The notes below the pieces were generated by a model. The model was not told where the DNA came from. It ran no database searches and was given only the letters and a program-made list of their open reading frames with translations. A program made the position numbers and the translations under genes. A stretch of 40,213 nucleotides of DNA from Rhodovulum adriaticum (GTDB lineage: Bacteria; Pseudomonadota; Alphaproteobacteria; Rhodobacterales; Rhodobacteraceae): assembly GCF_004345735.1 (NCBI RefSeq), contig NZ_SLXL01000017.1:1-40213 (forward strand). Reading direction: 5' to 3'. Shown here piece by piece: positions 16,241 to 25,423 of this stretch; within the stretch, counting starts at the first letter, position 1, and the number at the start of each line of letters is the position of its first letter.

Positions 16241-17312
16241 AAACCGCGCCGGTATGGGTCATCTAGCCATAGCTAAGCGCCCCATCGGCCCCGGCCACCC
16301 GCCCTATGTGATTGCCGAGATCTCGGCCAACCATAATGGCGACCTGGACCAGGCGCTGAGGATCATCGACGCTGCGCAAGCCGCCGGCGCGGATGCGGTC
16401 AAGATCCAGACCTATCGTCCCGATACGATCACGCTGAAATCCGACGCGCCAGAGTTCCAGATCACCGAGGGATTATGGGCCGGACGAACGCTTTACGACC
16501 TGTACGAGTGGGCGCATACCCCGTGGGAGTGGCACGAGGCCCTGTTTGCCCATGCCGCGCGGCGCGGCATCACCCTGTTTTCGTCGCCCTTCGATCCGAC
16601 GGCGGTGGACCTTCTGGAAGAGTTGGGTGCCCCGGCCTACAAGATCGCCAGCTTTGAGGCGGTGGACCTGCCATTGATCCGCTATGTGGCGTCCACGGGC
16701 AAGCCCATGATCATCTCGACCGGCATGGCCGATTTCGAAGAGATCACCGAGGCGGTGGAGGCCGCACGCTCTGGCGGGTGTAAAGAGCTGGCCCTGCTGC
16801 ATTGCGTTTCGGGCTATCCGGCACCGGCGGCGGACTATAACCTGGCGACGCTGCGCGATATGGCGGCACGGTTCGATTTGCCCGTGGGGTTGTCGGATCA
16901 CACGCTGGACAACACGACCGCGATCGCCAGCGTCGCACTTGGTGCCGCGCTGATCGAAAAGCACGTGACGCTCGACCGCAACGTGGGCGGACCTGATGAC
17001 AGTTTTTCGTTGGAGCCAGGCGAGCTCGCCGCCCTGTGCCGCGATGCAAGGACCGCATGGGACGCGTTGGGCAAGGTGGACTATGGCCGCAAGTCGAGCG
17101 AGCAGGGCAACGTGAAATTCCGAAGGTCGTTGTATTTCGTCCAGGATATGAAAGCGGGCGACGAGATAACCGAGGCGTGTATCCGCAGTGTCCGGCCGGG
17201 ATATGGCCTGGCCCCCAAATGGACCGACGATATTATCGGTCGCAGGGTGGCGCGTGATGTCAAAGCGCATATGCCGGTGCAATGGGAGTTACTCGGGAAG
17301 AATGACTGTTGA
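16230..17312 (+). CDS. pseI: Pseudaminic acid synthase
   Basis: It condenses PEP with 2,4-diacetamido-2,4,6-trideoxy-L-altrose to give pseudaminic acid. The 360-residue protein has the NeuB-type TIM barrel (PYVIAEISANHNGDLDQALR near residue 26; KIASFEAVDLPLIRYVASTG; PVGLSDHTLD). A C-terminal SAF/antifreeze-like domain starts near residue 295 (RRSLYFVQDMKAGDEIT, ending near RRVARDVKAHMPVQWELL). The start at 16230 overlaps pseH by 11 bases; Met at 16251 is an alternative. With this gene the six-step route from UDP-GlcNAc to CMP-Pse is complete. Confidence 0.95.
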   Translation: MEIRNRAGMGHLAIAKRPIGPGHPPYVIAEISANHNGDLDQALRIIDAAQAAGADAVKIQTYRPDTITLKSDAPEFQITEGLWAGRTLYDLYEWAHTPWEWHEALFAHAARRGITLFSSPFDPTAVDLLEELGAPAYKIASFEAVDLPLIRYVASTGKPMIISTGMADFEEITEAVEAARSGGCKELALLHCVSGYPAPAADYNLATLRDMAARFDLPVGLSDHTLDNTTAIASVALGAALIEKHVTLDRNVGGPDDSFSLEPGELAALCRDARTAWDALGKVDYGRKSSEQGNVKFRRSLYFVQDMKAGDEITEACIRSVRPGYGLAPKWTDDIIGRRVARDVKAHMPVQWELLGKNDC

Positions 17313-17333
17313 TCTGTGAGTGAGGAGCGTTTC

Positions 17334-18746
17334 GTGAAGAAGCTCAGAACAATTTTGCCGTCGCATAGGTTCACGGAGTGTCAAAGGCAAAAAATAGCGG
17401 AGCTTGCCGAAACCGGGATCGTGGTTGATTTTGACGATTCGCGTTCCGGAAGCATCGCTTATGGACAAGGTGCGAATATTGGGGATCAGGGGGCTGGCGT
17501 CATTGATCTTAGCTCCAGCGATAAGGCTCGGATCTCTGAGATTGTTAAAAAGGTGATTTGTGACCCTAATGTTCAACTGTTCCTCCTGCGGCGCAACGAT
17601 GGCATTTCACGAAAGTTTAGAAGTCGACATGCTTTAAGGGTCCAAAATGAACTAATAAATTTCGTTCACATTGTCTATTTTTTCCATCTTCGGAAGCAGA
17701 TAGATTTTTTGATTTTATCCTCTACACCTCACAGCCTGCGGAACTATGTAGAAACACTGATCTATCAAGAGTTGGGTGTGGCTGTATTGATTATTGAGAG
17801 AACGTTTTCGCCTAAGTATCATTCGATAAGAGTTGGTCTTTCAGGTGGCGGGGAACTGCTTCCGCTCGGAGGGATGAGTGCCAATGAAGGAGAGGCCTAT
17901 GAGAATGAGGTGGCGGATAGATTGAATATTGCCTCCGGGAATTATTGTCATGCTATTCCAGATTACGAAAGGCGAAGATTGGAAGTAAATGGGGGTGCGG
18001 TTTTCTCGGCGTTGGTTACTGCCAGAAAAAACCGATTTCGACTGGGCCGGACGTTGCACGCGGTAACGATGTGGCGAGAGCTGAAAAGATTTTCTTCTCA
18101 GTCTTTGCCTGAGAAGTATGTTGCGTTTTTCTTGCAGTATCAGCCCGAGAGAACCTCATTGCCCGAGGCGGGGATATTTTGCAATCAGTATGAGGCAATT
18201 CAGATGCTTCGGCGAGCGGTGCCAAAGGATACGGTTGTTCTTGTAAGGGAGCACCCATCCACTTTCTCGAATAATTGCGACAAAATATGGAGGTGGTCCG
18301 GTTTTTATTCCGAAATTGATGCGATAGACGGTGTTGAAATTTGCGATATCGAGTCCAATCCTTTTGATGTAATTGACAGGGCTCAGGCTGTCGCAACACT
18401 CACTGGGACCGTGGGCTTTGAGGCTCGTGCGCGAGGGGTGCCCGTGGTATTTTTTGGAAAACAATTTTTGCCTGATTCACCTGGAGTTCATAGGTTTCAG
18501 ACATATGATCGTCTGGAAAAGTTCTTGTCAGAAAGTTGCGCGCGGATTGGCGATGCTGATTTGGGCGCTTTTCAAGAAGCACTCTGCGGCGCTTCTGCGT
18601 TTGTGTATCGAGCCAAGGAGCATTCAGAATTCGATCAAAATACATCCTCGGTCGTGGACGCTTTGCTGGAGATTTCGAGTTCCGAAAAGGCGAGGCAATA
18701 CATCTTTAGGTTGTGCGGGTCCGAGCCGAAGGTGTATCGCGGATGA
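17334..18746 (+). CDS. Capsule-biosynthesis-type protein (KpsS/KpsC-like)
   Basis: I chose the GTG at 17334 because GGAG lies six bases upstream; the earlier GTG at 17316 has no ribosome site. The roughly 470-residue product has a poorly conserved N-terminal half. Its C-terminal half shows the Capsule_synth pattern: VLVREHPSTFSNN, then AVATLTGTVGFEARARGVPV and VVFFGKQFL. In KpsC/S proteins this region forms a CMP-Kdo transferase domain; a role as a transferase using a CMP-nonulosonate such as CMP-Pse is plausible but is inference. Codons are much more AT-rich than those of the pse genes, a sign of separate acquisition. Its stop overlaps the next start (ATGA). Confidence 0.6.
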   Translation: MKKLRTILPSHRFTECQRQKIAELAETGIVVDFDDSRSGSIAYGQGANIGDQGAGVIDLSSSDKARISEIVKKVICDPNVQLFLLRRNDGISRKFRSRHALRVQNELINFVHIVYFFHLRKQIDFLILSSTPHSLRNYVETLIYQELGVAVLIIERTFSPKYHSIRVGLSGGGELLPLGGMSANEGEAYENEVADRLNIASGNYCHAIPDYERRRLEVNGGAVFSALVTARKNRFRLGRTLHAVTMWRELKRFSSQSLPEKYVAFFLQYQPERTSLPEAGIFCNQYEAIQMLRRAVPKDTVVLVREHPSTFSNNCDKIWRWSGFYSEIDAIDGVEICDIESNPFDVIDRAQAVATLTGTVGFEARARGVPVVFFGKQFLPDSPGVHRFQTYDRLEKFLSESCARIGDADLGAFQEALCGASAFVYRAKEHSEFDQNTSSVVDALLEISSSEKARQYIFRLCGSEPKVYRG

Positions 18747-19603
18747 AATGTAGTTCCGGGACTGTGTTCACCTATTGGGCTCAAGGCTTCGATGCCGCTC
18801 CTGATCTGGTGAAGGGCTGTGTGGCTCAAATCAACGCCGTGTCGGCAAACCAAGACGTCAAGCTGCTGGACAGCGAAGACTTGGAACTAATTCGACCTGC
18901 CATCCCCTTGGCGGACGCAACCTGGGACAGTCTCGGCCTGGCTCTGCAATCGGACCTTATTCGCACGGCCCTTCTGCTCCGTCATGGCGGGATATGGATG
19001 GATGCAACCGTTTTCCCAGTAATCGATATGCATGTTTGGCTCGAAGAGAGAATGCAGGCTGGCCTCTTCTTCTTCCAAAAGCCGGGAAGAGATCGCCTTA
19101 TCTCAAACTGGTTCATTGCCGCGGAGCCTGAGCATCCCATCCTCATCGCCCTCCTCCACAAGCTTTGCCGTTACTGGGAAAGCAGCGCCCTAAAGGATCG
19201 CAGCGGAAGACCCGACACGAAGATCGCTCTCGTAGGTCGGGCAATCAACCGGCATCCGAGCCTGACGCGCCTGTGGCTGACATCGCCGATGCGGTGGGCG
19301 CTGCGCCGCCCGCCCTATCTGATCTATCACTACGCGCTGAATGACCTGATCGCCGGCGACCGGCGCCTGCGCAGGATGTGGAACGACATGCCGTTCGAAT
19401 CCGCGGTGCCGCCCCATGCGCTGCAGCGCGCCGGTTTACAATCCCCTCTGACCGCCGAGACGAAAGCGCTGATCGATCATCCTCAAACCCCGCTCTTCAA
19501 GCTGACCTGGAAGGTGCCGGAACCGCAGGTGCCAGCCGGATCCGTTGTCGACTATTTGTTTTCCAAATCCAGCGCTGAGAAACATGATCATGCAGTGCAT
19601 TAG
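18743..19603 (+). CDS. Capsular polysaccharide synthesis-type glycosyltransferase (DxD-like, GT32-type fold)
   Basis: The ATG at 18743 overlaps the previous stop by four bases. The 286-residue protein begins with FTYWAQGFDAAPDLVKGC and has the helix WDSLGLALQSDLIRTALLLRHGGIWMDATVF. That segment is the donor-binding region of Caps_synth/Gly_transf_sug proteins, with MDA in place of the usual DxD. It then has LISNWFIAAEPEHPIL, where the conserved N-W-F-I-A segment follows. The product is cytoplasmic, with no membrane segments. The donor sugar cannot be told. GC content rises along the gene, back to the level of the locus. Confidence 0.7.
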   Translation: MKCSSGTVFTYWAQGFDAAPDLVKGCVAQINAVSANQDVKLLDSEDLELIRPAIPLADATWDSLGLALQSDLIRTALLLRHGGIWMDATVFPVIDMHVWLEERMQAGLFFFQKPGRDRLISNWFIAAEPEHPILIALLHKLCRYWESSALKDRSGRPDTKIALVGRAINRHPSLTRLWLTSPMRWALRRPPYLIYHYALNDLIAGDRRLRRMWNDMPFESAVPPHALQRAGLQSPLTAETKALIDHPQTPLFKLTWKVPEPQVPAGSVVDYLFSKSSAEKHDHAVH

Positions 19604-19704
19604 AACTCAAAAGATCGATTGCGGTATCTGTCTTGCTCTGGACCTGTCCCTCGCAGTGGTGGGAAAAGGCATAGTGCTGTCATGGGCTTCAGCTAGCTCG
19701 CAGC

Positions 19705-21078
19705 ATGCTGGCTAACCAAGCATCTCTTGCCCCAGGGCAGGTCCATAAACGAATTCGCCGCCCGGCCGACGTTCCGGCGCGTGCGGTTAAGATAATGGCC
19801 GGGATGCTGCTCGCGCCGCCGCTGCTGTTGGTCGAGGCGTGGCGAACAAGGAGCCACCGGTACCGGCACCTCTTGCTGACAGCCTTCTTCGCCGTTTACG
19901 GCGCGACGATCGGGATCGCCTACGACCCAACTGGGGCAGGTGCCGACGGCGTGCGTCATCTCCTGAAAGTGTACATCCATTACGGCGATCTGGCTTTCGA
20001 CGATTTTCTGCGCGAACTTTGGGAGATCCTGACCTTTCAAGTGGGGACATCACCGAACAAGGACGTCTACATCCATGTGATATCCTACTTCGTCGGAGGT
20101 GTCCTTGGCGTACCAGCCCTGTTCTTTTTTGTCGTCGGAGCCGTCTACGGGTACTTCTTCTCCGGGTCTATGCTGATCATCTTTCGCGACTGGGGAAAGG
20201 CCCGGTTGCCGTTGATCACACTGTTCCTGATCGCGAACTTCTTCTTGTTGAAGAACATCGAGGGCGTGAACACCGTGAGAACCTGGACTGGGCTCTGGGT
20301 CCTCGTCTACGGCTCGCTTCAGTATTACAGGACGCGCCGTCTTCGGTATCTCGTTCTCATGGCAATGCCGCCCTTCATTCACGTCGGTTACTTCGTGATG
20401 GCCCTGCCGGCCTACGCCGTGCTCATCTTCGGGAGTCGTGTGTCTCTCTACGCTGTGCTCTTCATCCTTTCGAGTACGACGACGCTGATAAGTCCAGGCT
20501 CCTTCGTCGAGGTTGCGTCCACGACGGAACGGGGAGTTAGTTCTGTGAATTCTTATTATCGCGAAGAGACTGCAAGTGCGGAGCAGGTGCTGGCACAGAC
20601 TTCTGGAAACCGAATTTGGTTCGTGCTCGCGAAGCTCAATGTCCAAAGATGGGCTCTGAATGTTTTCATCTACACGCTTCTCGTCTGCGGTGTCCTTACA
20701 CTCACGATGAACGCGTACGAACGCTGGATTGCTTCCATCGGCCTTCTTACGCTCACCTTGTCGAACAGCTTGTGGTTCATGTACGCCATCCACAACCGCG
20801 CATGGACGATCGGCGCGGTTTTCCTTGGAGCCGCCTTCATCATGATTCGGCTTCGGGTTGCTGATCGCTTCAAGGTGCCGAGGGGGAAGTCCCTATATCA
20901 GCTGGGCATGGTAAGCAGTGCCGTCTTGTTCGTGCCCTACTTCGCTTACAATCTTTCACTTTTCCTAGACTTTCCGAGTTTCTTCCTACTCGGCGCCCCC
21001 TTCACGGTCTGGCTCGACCCCTCGGTTAATCTGACAATCAAGGAAGCGCTTCGCGCCTTGATTTATGGAATTCTCTGA
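19705..21078 (+). CDS. EpsG-like polytopic membrane protein, candidate glycan polymerase
   Basis: The 457-residue protein has around ten hydrophobic segments, for example IMAGMLLAPPLLLVEAW, VYIHVISYFVGGVLGVPALF, FFVVGAVYGYFFSGSML, LITLFLIANFFLLKN and SSAVLFVPYFAYNLSL. A large outer loop (GVRHLLKVYIHYGDLAFDDF) lies between segments two and three. This layout, with an acidic and His/Tyr-rich loop after the first segments, resembles EpsG/Wzy-type polymerases that join lipid-linked repeat units in the periplasm. No other polymerase candidate is seen in the window. Start is uncertain; Met at 19795 is possible. Its stop overlaps the next gene by one base. Confidence 0.6.
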   Translation: MLANQASLAPGQVHKRIRRPADVPARAVKIMAGMLLAPPLLLVEAWRTRSHRYRHLLLTAFFAVYGATIGIAYDPTGAGADGVRHLLKVYIHYGDLAFDDFLRELWEILTFQVGTSPNKDVYIHVISYFVGGVLGVPALFFFVVGAVYGYFFSGSMLIIFRDWGKARLPLITLFLIANFFLLKNIEGVNTVRTWTGLWVLVYGSLQYYRTRRLRYLVLMAMPPFIHVGYFVMALPAYAVLIFGSRVSLYAVLFILSSTTTLISPGSFVEVASTTERGVSSVNSYYREETASAEQVLAQTSGNRIWFVLAKLNVQRWALNVFIYTLLVCGVLTLTMNAYERWIASIGLLTLTLSNSLWFMYAIHNRAWTIGAVFLGAAFIMIRLRVADRFKVPRGKSLYQLGMVSSAVLFVPYFAYNLSLFLDFPSFFLLGAPFTVWLDPSVNLTIKEALRALIYGIL

Positions 21079-22268
21079 TGCCCGAACGCACCCGCATCCT
21101 GATCGTCCTGACCCCTCCACTCGATCCGTCGACGGGGGGGGTTCAAATGAGCACTGTGAAGATGGCTCGTATGCTCAATTCTCAGGGGTTTGAGGTGGGC
21201 GTGTTTTCGTTCGAGGCCCACGGCCATCGGGCTACTGAAAACGTGGCGTTATTTTCTGCCCCTGAAAGCGGAAATGTCGCCAACAAGTCCAATCACGCGG
21301 CGCTGGTCGATGCCATCAGCAGGTTCAAGCCGCACGCCGTGATCAATCAGATGCCCTATGAACATGCCATCACGGAGACGTTGAGGCGAGCCTCGACCGT
21401 TCCGCGGATCGGGTGCCTGCGCAATACGCTCTACTCCGTACGAAACAACCTCGATGCTTACGCCGAGAATATGCTGCCTCGTCCGATAAAGGCCCTTGGC
21501 AAGTCGGCCATTGGCCGGGCCGCGTTACTGGCATTTCACCGCCAGAGGCATGCGAAAGACCTCAGGCAGATCCTTGCGACCTATGACCGCTTCGTCATGT
21601 TCGCTGAACCGAACCTGGAAGAGCTCGCGTACTTCGTCCCGGATTACGATCCGCAGACCATCGCGCTCATTCCCAACTCTATCCCGAACGTGGCAGATCG
21701 GGTTCCTCACAAGAAAAAGCGGCTGCTCTGGCTGGCTCGGGTTTCTGTCCACCAGAAGCGGGCTGATCTCATCCTTCCGATCTGGCGAAAGATCGCCCCT
21801 CAGCTGCCCGACTGGACGCTCGACATTGTGGGCGATGGCCCGTTCCTGGATGACATCCGGCAAGAGATTTCCAGGGACAGGCTCCCTCGCATAGAGCTAC
21901 ACGGGCGACAATCCTCAATGCCTTTCTTCGCGCGGTCGGAAGTGTTCATCATGACCTCCGACTTCGAGGGTTTTCCGAACACCCTGATCGAGGCGCAAAG
22001 CCAGGGCGCGATTCCGGTGGTGGTCGAAAGCTATCCCATGGTCCGCTGGCTGATCCGGCCTGAGGAAAACGGCCTGTTGACGCGCAAGGGCGATGTCGAG
22101 GGGATGGCGCGCGCAGTTGTCGACCTGTGTCGTTCCCAGGATCGACTCACCAATATGGCGCAGGGTGCGCTCAGGTCAGTCGAGCGTTTCACCGAAGAGA
22201 AGGTGGCGTTTGAATGGCGTAGCCTGATAGATGAGTTGATCGATACCAATCCCGCTAGTTCCCGCTGA
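21078..22268 (+). CDS. GT4-family glycosyltransferase
   Basis: The 396-residue GT-B protein begins with a Rossmann strand (RILIVLTPPLDPSTGGVQMS, with the GG acceptor-side loop). It has the donor domain start LLWLARVSVHQKRADLILPI and the E-x7-E motif EGFPNTLIEAQSQG near residue 297. These are marks of retaining GT4 enzymes using NDP-sugars. It is translationally coupled to the upstream polymerase candidate. A shared IPNSIP loop precedes the donor domain. Sugar specificity cannot be read. Confidence 0.85.
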   Translation: MPERTRILIVLTPPLDPSTGGVQMSTVKMARMLNSQGFEVGVFSFEAHGHRATENVALFSAPESGNVANKSNHAALVDAISRFKPHAVINQMPYEHAITETLRRASTVPRIGCLRNTLYSVRNNLDAYAENMLPRPIKALGKSAIGRAALLAFHRQRHAKDLRQILATYDRFVMFAEPNLEELAYFVPDYDPQTIALIPNSIPNVADRVPHKKKRLLWLARVSVHQKRADLILPIWRKIAPQLPDWTLDIVGDGPFLDDIRQEISRDRLPRIELHGRQSSMPFFARSEVFIMTSDFEGFPNTLIEAQSQGAIPVVVESYPMVRWLIRPEENGLLTRKGDVEGMARAVVDLCRSQDRLTNMAQGALRSVERFTEEKVAFEWRSLIDELIDTNPASSR

Positions 22269-22331
22269 TCTGAGTTTTGCTTGGCACCGGCAGCAGATTG
22301 ACCTGCTGGCCGCAGGGTTATGGAGTTTAGA

Positions 22332-23207
22332 ATGATTTCCTCTGTCTCGAAAAGGATTGGTCACGCCCTTGAAGCGCGGCTTCTTTCGCCATCGGTTTAT
22401 GTGAAAAAAGATTTTTATCGGCGCACAGGGCGACGCCTTGATCTCGCGCATCCTACCACATTCAGTGAAAAAATTCAATATTTGAAGCTTTATAACAGGG
22501 ATCCTGATCTTACCAATCTTGTTGACAAGATTGAGGTAAAAAATTTTATCAGGAATGAAGTGGGAGAGAAGTACACGATCCCATCGGCAGCCATATTTTC
22601 AGGTGTTGACGAAATCAACCTGGAGACACTTCCGCGACGATGCGTTCTGAAGGCCACTCACGGTTCGGGTTGGAATTTCTTCATCAAGAATAAGGATCAG
22701 GTTGATCTAAGGGAAATCAGGGAATTTTTCAAAAAGTGGCTTGGGAAGAGTTATTATATGTATTCGAAGGAGTGGGCGTATAACGGAGTTCGTCCGCGGA
22801 TAGTCTGCGAGCAATTGCTTCTGGACGAAAGCGGCAATGTGCCTGATGATTACAAAGTGTTTTGCTTTAATGGCCGCCCAAAATACGTTCAGGTCGATCA
22901 CGATCGTTTCACATTTCACAAAAGGGCTTTTTTCGATGTGAAATGGAGAAAACAACCTTTTACGATAGGATATCCTTTTTCTGAGAAGCAGATTGTCGCC
23001 CCGGTTTGTCTTGATGAGATGCTTCATGTAAGCGAGACCATAGCAGGTATCGCGCCCTTTGTGAGGGTTGATTTTCTCGTGCACGAGGAGCGTCCGTTTA
23101 TTGGAGAGCTGACATTTTACCCAGGCAATGGTATGGAGAAATTTATGCCCGAAAAATGGGATTCGGATCTCGGCGCTTGCCTTGACGTGTCGGAAATAAA
23201 CGCCTGA
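22332..23207 (+). CDS. TupA-like ATP-grasp protein
   Basis: The ATG at 22332 has a perfectly spaced GGAG, so it is preferred over the ATG at 22320. The 291-residue product shows the TupA-like ATP-grasp pattern: LAHPTTFSEKIQYLKLYNRD, LVDKIEVKNFIRNEVGEKYT, CVLKATHGSGWNFFIKNK with the ATP-binding lysine, DDYKVFCFNGRPKYVQVD and GELTFYPGNGMEKF. TupA family members occur in teichuronopeptide and surface-glycan loci, where they are thought to ligate carboxylates to amines. It is the first of four ATP-grasp proteins in the locus. Codon use is strongly AT-rich, unlike the flanking genes. Confidence 0.8.
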   Translation: MISSVSKRIGHALEARLLSPSVYVKKDFYRRTGRRLDLAHPTTFSEKIQYLKLYNRDPDLTNLVDKIEVKNFIRNEVGEKYTIPSAAIFSGVDEINLETLPRRCVLKATHGSGWNFFIKNKDQVDLREIREFFKKWLGKSYYMYSKEWAYNGVRPRIVCEQLLLDESGNVPDDYKVFCFNGRPKYVQVDHDRFTFHKRAFFDVKWRKQPFTIGYPFSEKQIVAPVCLDEMLHVSETIAGIAPFVRVDFLVHEERPFIGELTFYPGNGMEKFMPEKWDSDLGACLDVSEINA

Positions 23208-24304
23208 TGACTTCGAGTATGGATCAGGGAATGACCGAACGGCCAGACCTATATATTCATATCGGAACTGAAAAGACCGGATCGTCTTTTCTTCATACTA
23301 TGTTGGTGAGAAGTAGGGAGGATATTTGTCGCTCCGGATTATGGATGCCACTGGGATTGGCGCGCCACGAAAGGCGAATGCAACGCGGTCTCGTCAGCGC
23401 CGGAAACGCCTTCAGGCTTTGCCTTGCTTTGAAAGCCGAACCCGCTTCGCAAAAACTGTCCACGCTTCTTCATGACTGGGGAAGACAGGCGACAGAGCGT
23501 TCCGTTGGTAGAGTGCTGGCAACCAGTGAACTTCTTTTGCCCGAGTTGCATTCGGATGGTGGGTTGGAAAGGCTGTTGCTGGCGGCCCAAAAAGCTGGTT
23601 TTGGACGTTTGCATTTCCTCCTCATCCTGCGCGCGCCCGTCGAACAATTACTGTCACTTTACAAGCATCGCGCCAAACGGGGAACGGCTGGCGAGATCGC
23701 AGAATGGTGTGCGTCCGGGTATCGCCTGCCCCATGAACTCGCCGGGTTTCGCCGCCAGGCCGAAGCGCTTGGCATTGACCTTACCGTCCGGGGGTACAGC
23801 CGAGAGAAGGGCGCGTTGGAGCGGCGGTTCTTCGTCGACTGGCTGGGCGTGCCGGTTCCCGATGTGGCCGTGCCTGCCAGGGTAAACCCATCCCTGACCC
23901 TTTCGGAACTGGCGCTGGTTCGGCAGATGGCAGCTGTCCGCCCCGAACTGGTAGAGCCCCTTTACGAGGCGATGAGCGCCGTCGATCCCGGAGAGAAGGT
24001 TCAGGGACAGGCGCTTTCGCACTACGCACGGGCGGTCGCCACACAGGTGGTCGCCGAGCATGCCGCGGAATGGGAGGAGTGGAACCACCTTCTGCCCGCC
24101 GACGAGCGCCTGCCCATCCCCGAGGCTCCGGCCGACCTGCCACCACGACCCGACGAACTCGGGTTCAGCGAGGTCCAGATGCAAGCGCTGGCGGATTTCA
24201 TGGCAAGAACTGCAACCTCAGGCTTTGTGGCCGAGACCGCCTGGAAAAGCCGGATTCGGCCGCGCCTTGGCCGTGTGAAACGTGCAATCCTGCGGCCGGA
24301 CTGA
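23207..24304 (+). CDS. Sulfotransferase-like protein
   Basis: The 365-residue protein has the P-loop-like PAPS-binding motif LYIHIGTEKTGSSFLHTML near residues 15-33 and a 3-prime-phosphate motif FLLILRAPVEQLLSLYKHRA near 142-161. Together these mark the sulfotransferase_3 type. It may add sulfate to the glycan or to a lipid carrier. The C-terminal third (GYRLPHELAGFRRQAEALGI and onward) lacks recognisable motifs. It starts with a TGATG overlap and no ribosome site of its own, so its translation depends on the gene before. No PAPS-forming genes lie in the window. Confidence 0.65.
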   Translation: MTSSMDQGMTERPDLYIHIGTEKTGSSFLHTMLVRSREDICRSGLWMPLGLARHERRMQRGLVSAGNAFRLCLALKAEPASQKLSTLLHDWGRQATERSVGRVLATSELLLPELHSDGGLERLLLAAQKAGFGRLHFLLILRAPVEQLLSLYKHRAKRGTAGEIAEWCASGYRLPHELAGFRRQAEALGIDLTVRGYSREKGALERRFFVDWLGVPVPDVAVPARVNPSLTLSELALVRQMAAVRPELVEPLYEAMSAVDPGEKVQGQALSHYARAVATQVVAEHAAEWEEWNHLLPADERLPIPEAPADLPPRPDELGFSEVQMQALADFMARTATSGFVAETAWKSRIRPRLGRVKRAILRPD

Positions 24305-24307
24305 ACC

Positions 24308-25423
24308 ATGATGCGGAAATCTCGCGTCCTCGTGATCCTGCCCAGCTATGATGCGGGCGGGGCGGAGAATTATGCCCTCCGGCTGATACGTCATGCCGGA
24401 ACTGAAACGTTCGAATGGCATGTGACCACGGGAAACCTGCGCAATGCGCGCCTGGAACCTTCTTTTCGGGAAGCGGGGGCGCAAACGCATCACGCAACAA
24501 CGGGGTTCTTGTCGCCGCGCCAGGCGCTCGGTTTCCGCCGTTTTCTACGCGCGCATTCTTTCGACGCTGTCATGAGCCTGAACGGCGTCTTCTCGGGGCT
24601 TGCCATGCGGCTTGCGCAGGGGCAGGGTGTCCCAAAACGCATCGCGTGGCACCGGCGATCCACCCCCGCCTACAAGCCGACCCTTTTCAGGCGCCTATAC
24701 GCGGCGCAGGCGCTGAGATGGCTCGAAGACTCTAGCACCCATATCCTGTCGAACAGCCGGACGGCCCTCGATCATTTCCACGGACCTTGCTGGGAAAACG
24801 ATCACCGGTTTCAAGTGATCCCAAACGGTGTGGATGCCGACCGGTTCAAGCCGCGCCCGGAAGAGCGTACCCGTTTGCGGGCAGAACTGGGTATTCCCCC
24901 GGACGCCATCGTGATCGGTCACGTGGGGCGGGTCGATCCCGCCAAGGATCATGAAACGCTGTTTGCGACCGCGCGCTTACTCAAGGCGCAGCTTGGGACG
25001 ATCTACCTGCTGCTTGCGGGAACTGGCACGGACAAGGACGCCTTCCGTCAGCGGGTTCGAAAAGCCGGTCTTGCGGATGCTTACCTCGGGCTTGGCGTCC
25101 GCACGGATACTGAATGCATCTACCAAGCGATGGACGTGTTCGTTTTCCCATCCGTGACCGAGGGACAGCCAAACGCCTTGATCGAGGCGATGCTGTGCGA
25201 AGTTCCGATCGTTGCATCGAATATCGAGCCCATTCGCCATGCTGTTCCAGACTGTTTGCATGGCCGCTTGTTTCCATCGCAAGATTCAGTTCGGGCTGCG
25301 GCGATTGTTCGCGACACCCCCGGCGATAAGGGGGCGGACACCGCCGCTGTGCGCCACTGGGCACGCGACCGATATGCCCCCGACCGAAATTTTAACGCCC
25401 TGCTGGATATTTTGATATCGTGA
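24308..25423 (+). CDS. GT4-family glycosyltransferase
   Basis: The 371-residue protein starts RVLVILPSYDAGGAENYALR, the GT4 N-domain glycine loop. It has FQVIPNGVDADRFKPRPEER, the donor domain start IGHVGRVDPAKDHETLFATA, and E-x7-E in EGQPNALIEAMLCEVPIVAS near 283. All features fit a complete retaining transferase with NDP-sugar donor. It begins three bases after the previous stop and overlaps the next gene by four. The linkage formed is unknown. Confidence 0.87.
   Translation: MMRKSRVLVILPSYDAGGAENYALRLIRHAGTETFEWHVTTGNLRNARLEPSFREAGAQTHHATTGFLSPRQALGFRRFLRAHSFDAVMSLNGVFSGLAMRLAQGQGVPKRIAWHRRSTPAYKPTLFRRLYAAQALRWLEDSSTHILSNSRTALDHFHGPCWENDHRFQVIPNGVDADRFKPRPEERTRLRAELGIPPDAIVIGHVGRVDPAKDHETLFATARLLKAQLGTIYLLLAGTGTDKDAFRQRVRKAGLADAYLGLGVRTDTECIYQAMDVFVFPSVTEGQPNALIEAMLCEVPIVASNIEPIRHAVPDCLHGRLFPSQDSVRAAAIVRDTPGDKGADTAAVRHWARDRYAPDRNFNALLDILIS

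Noticed and set aside
24022-24500. Short minus-strand frames at the sulfotransferase/GT4 junction
   Set aside because: They overlap two supported genes, have no ribosome sites and resemble no family.
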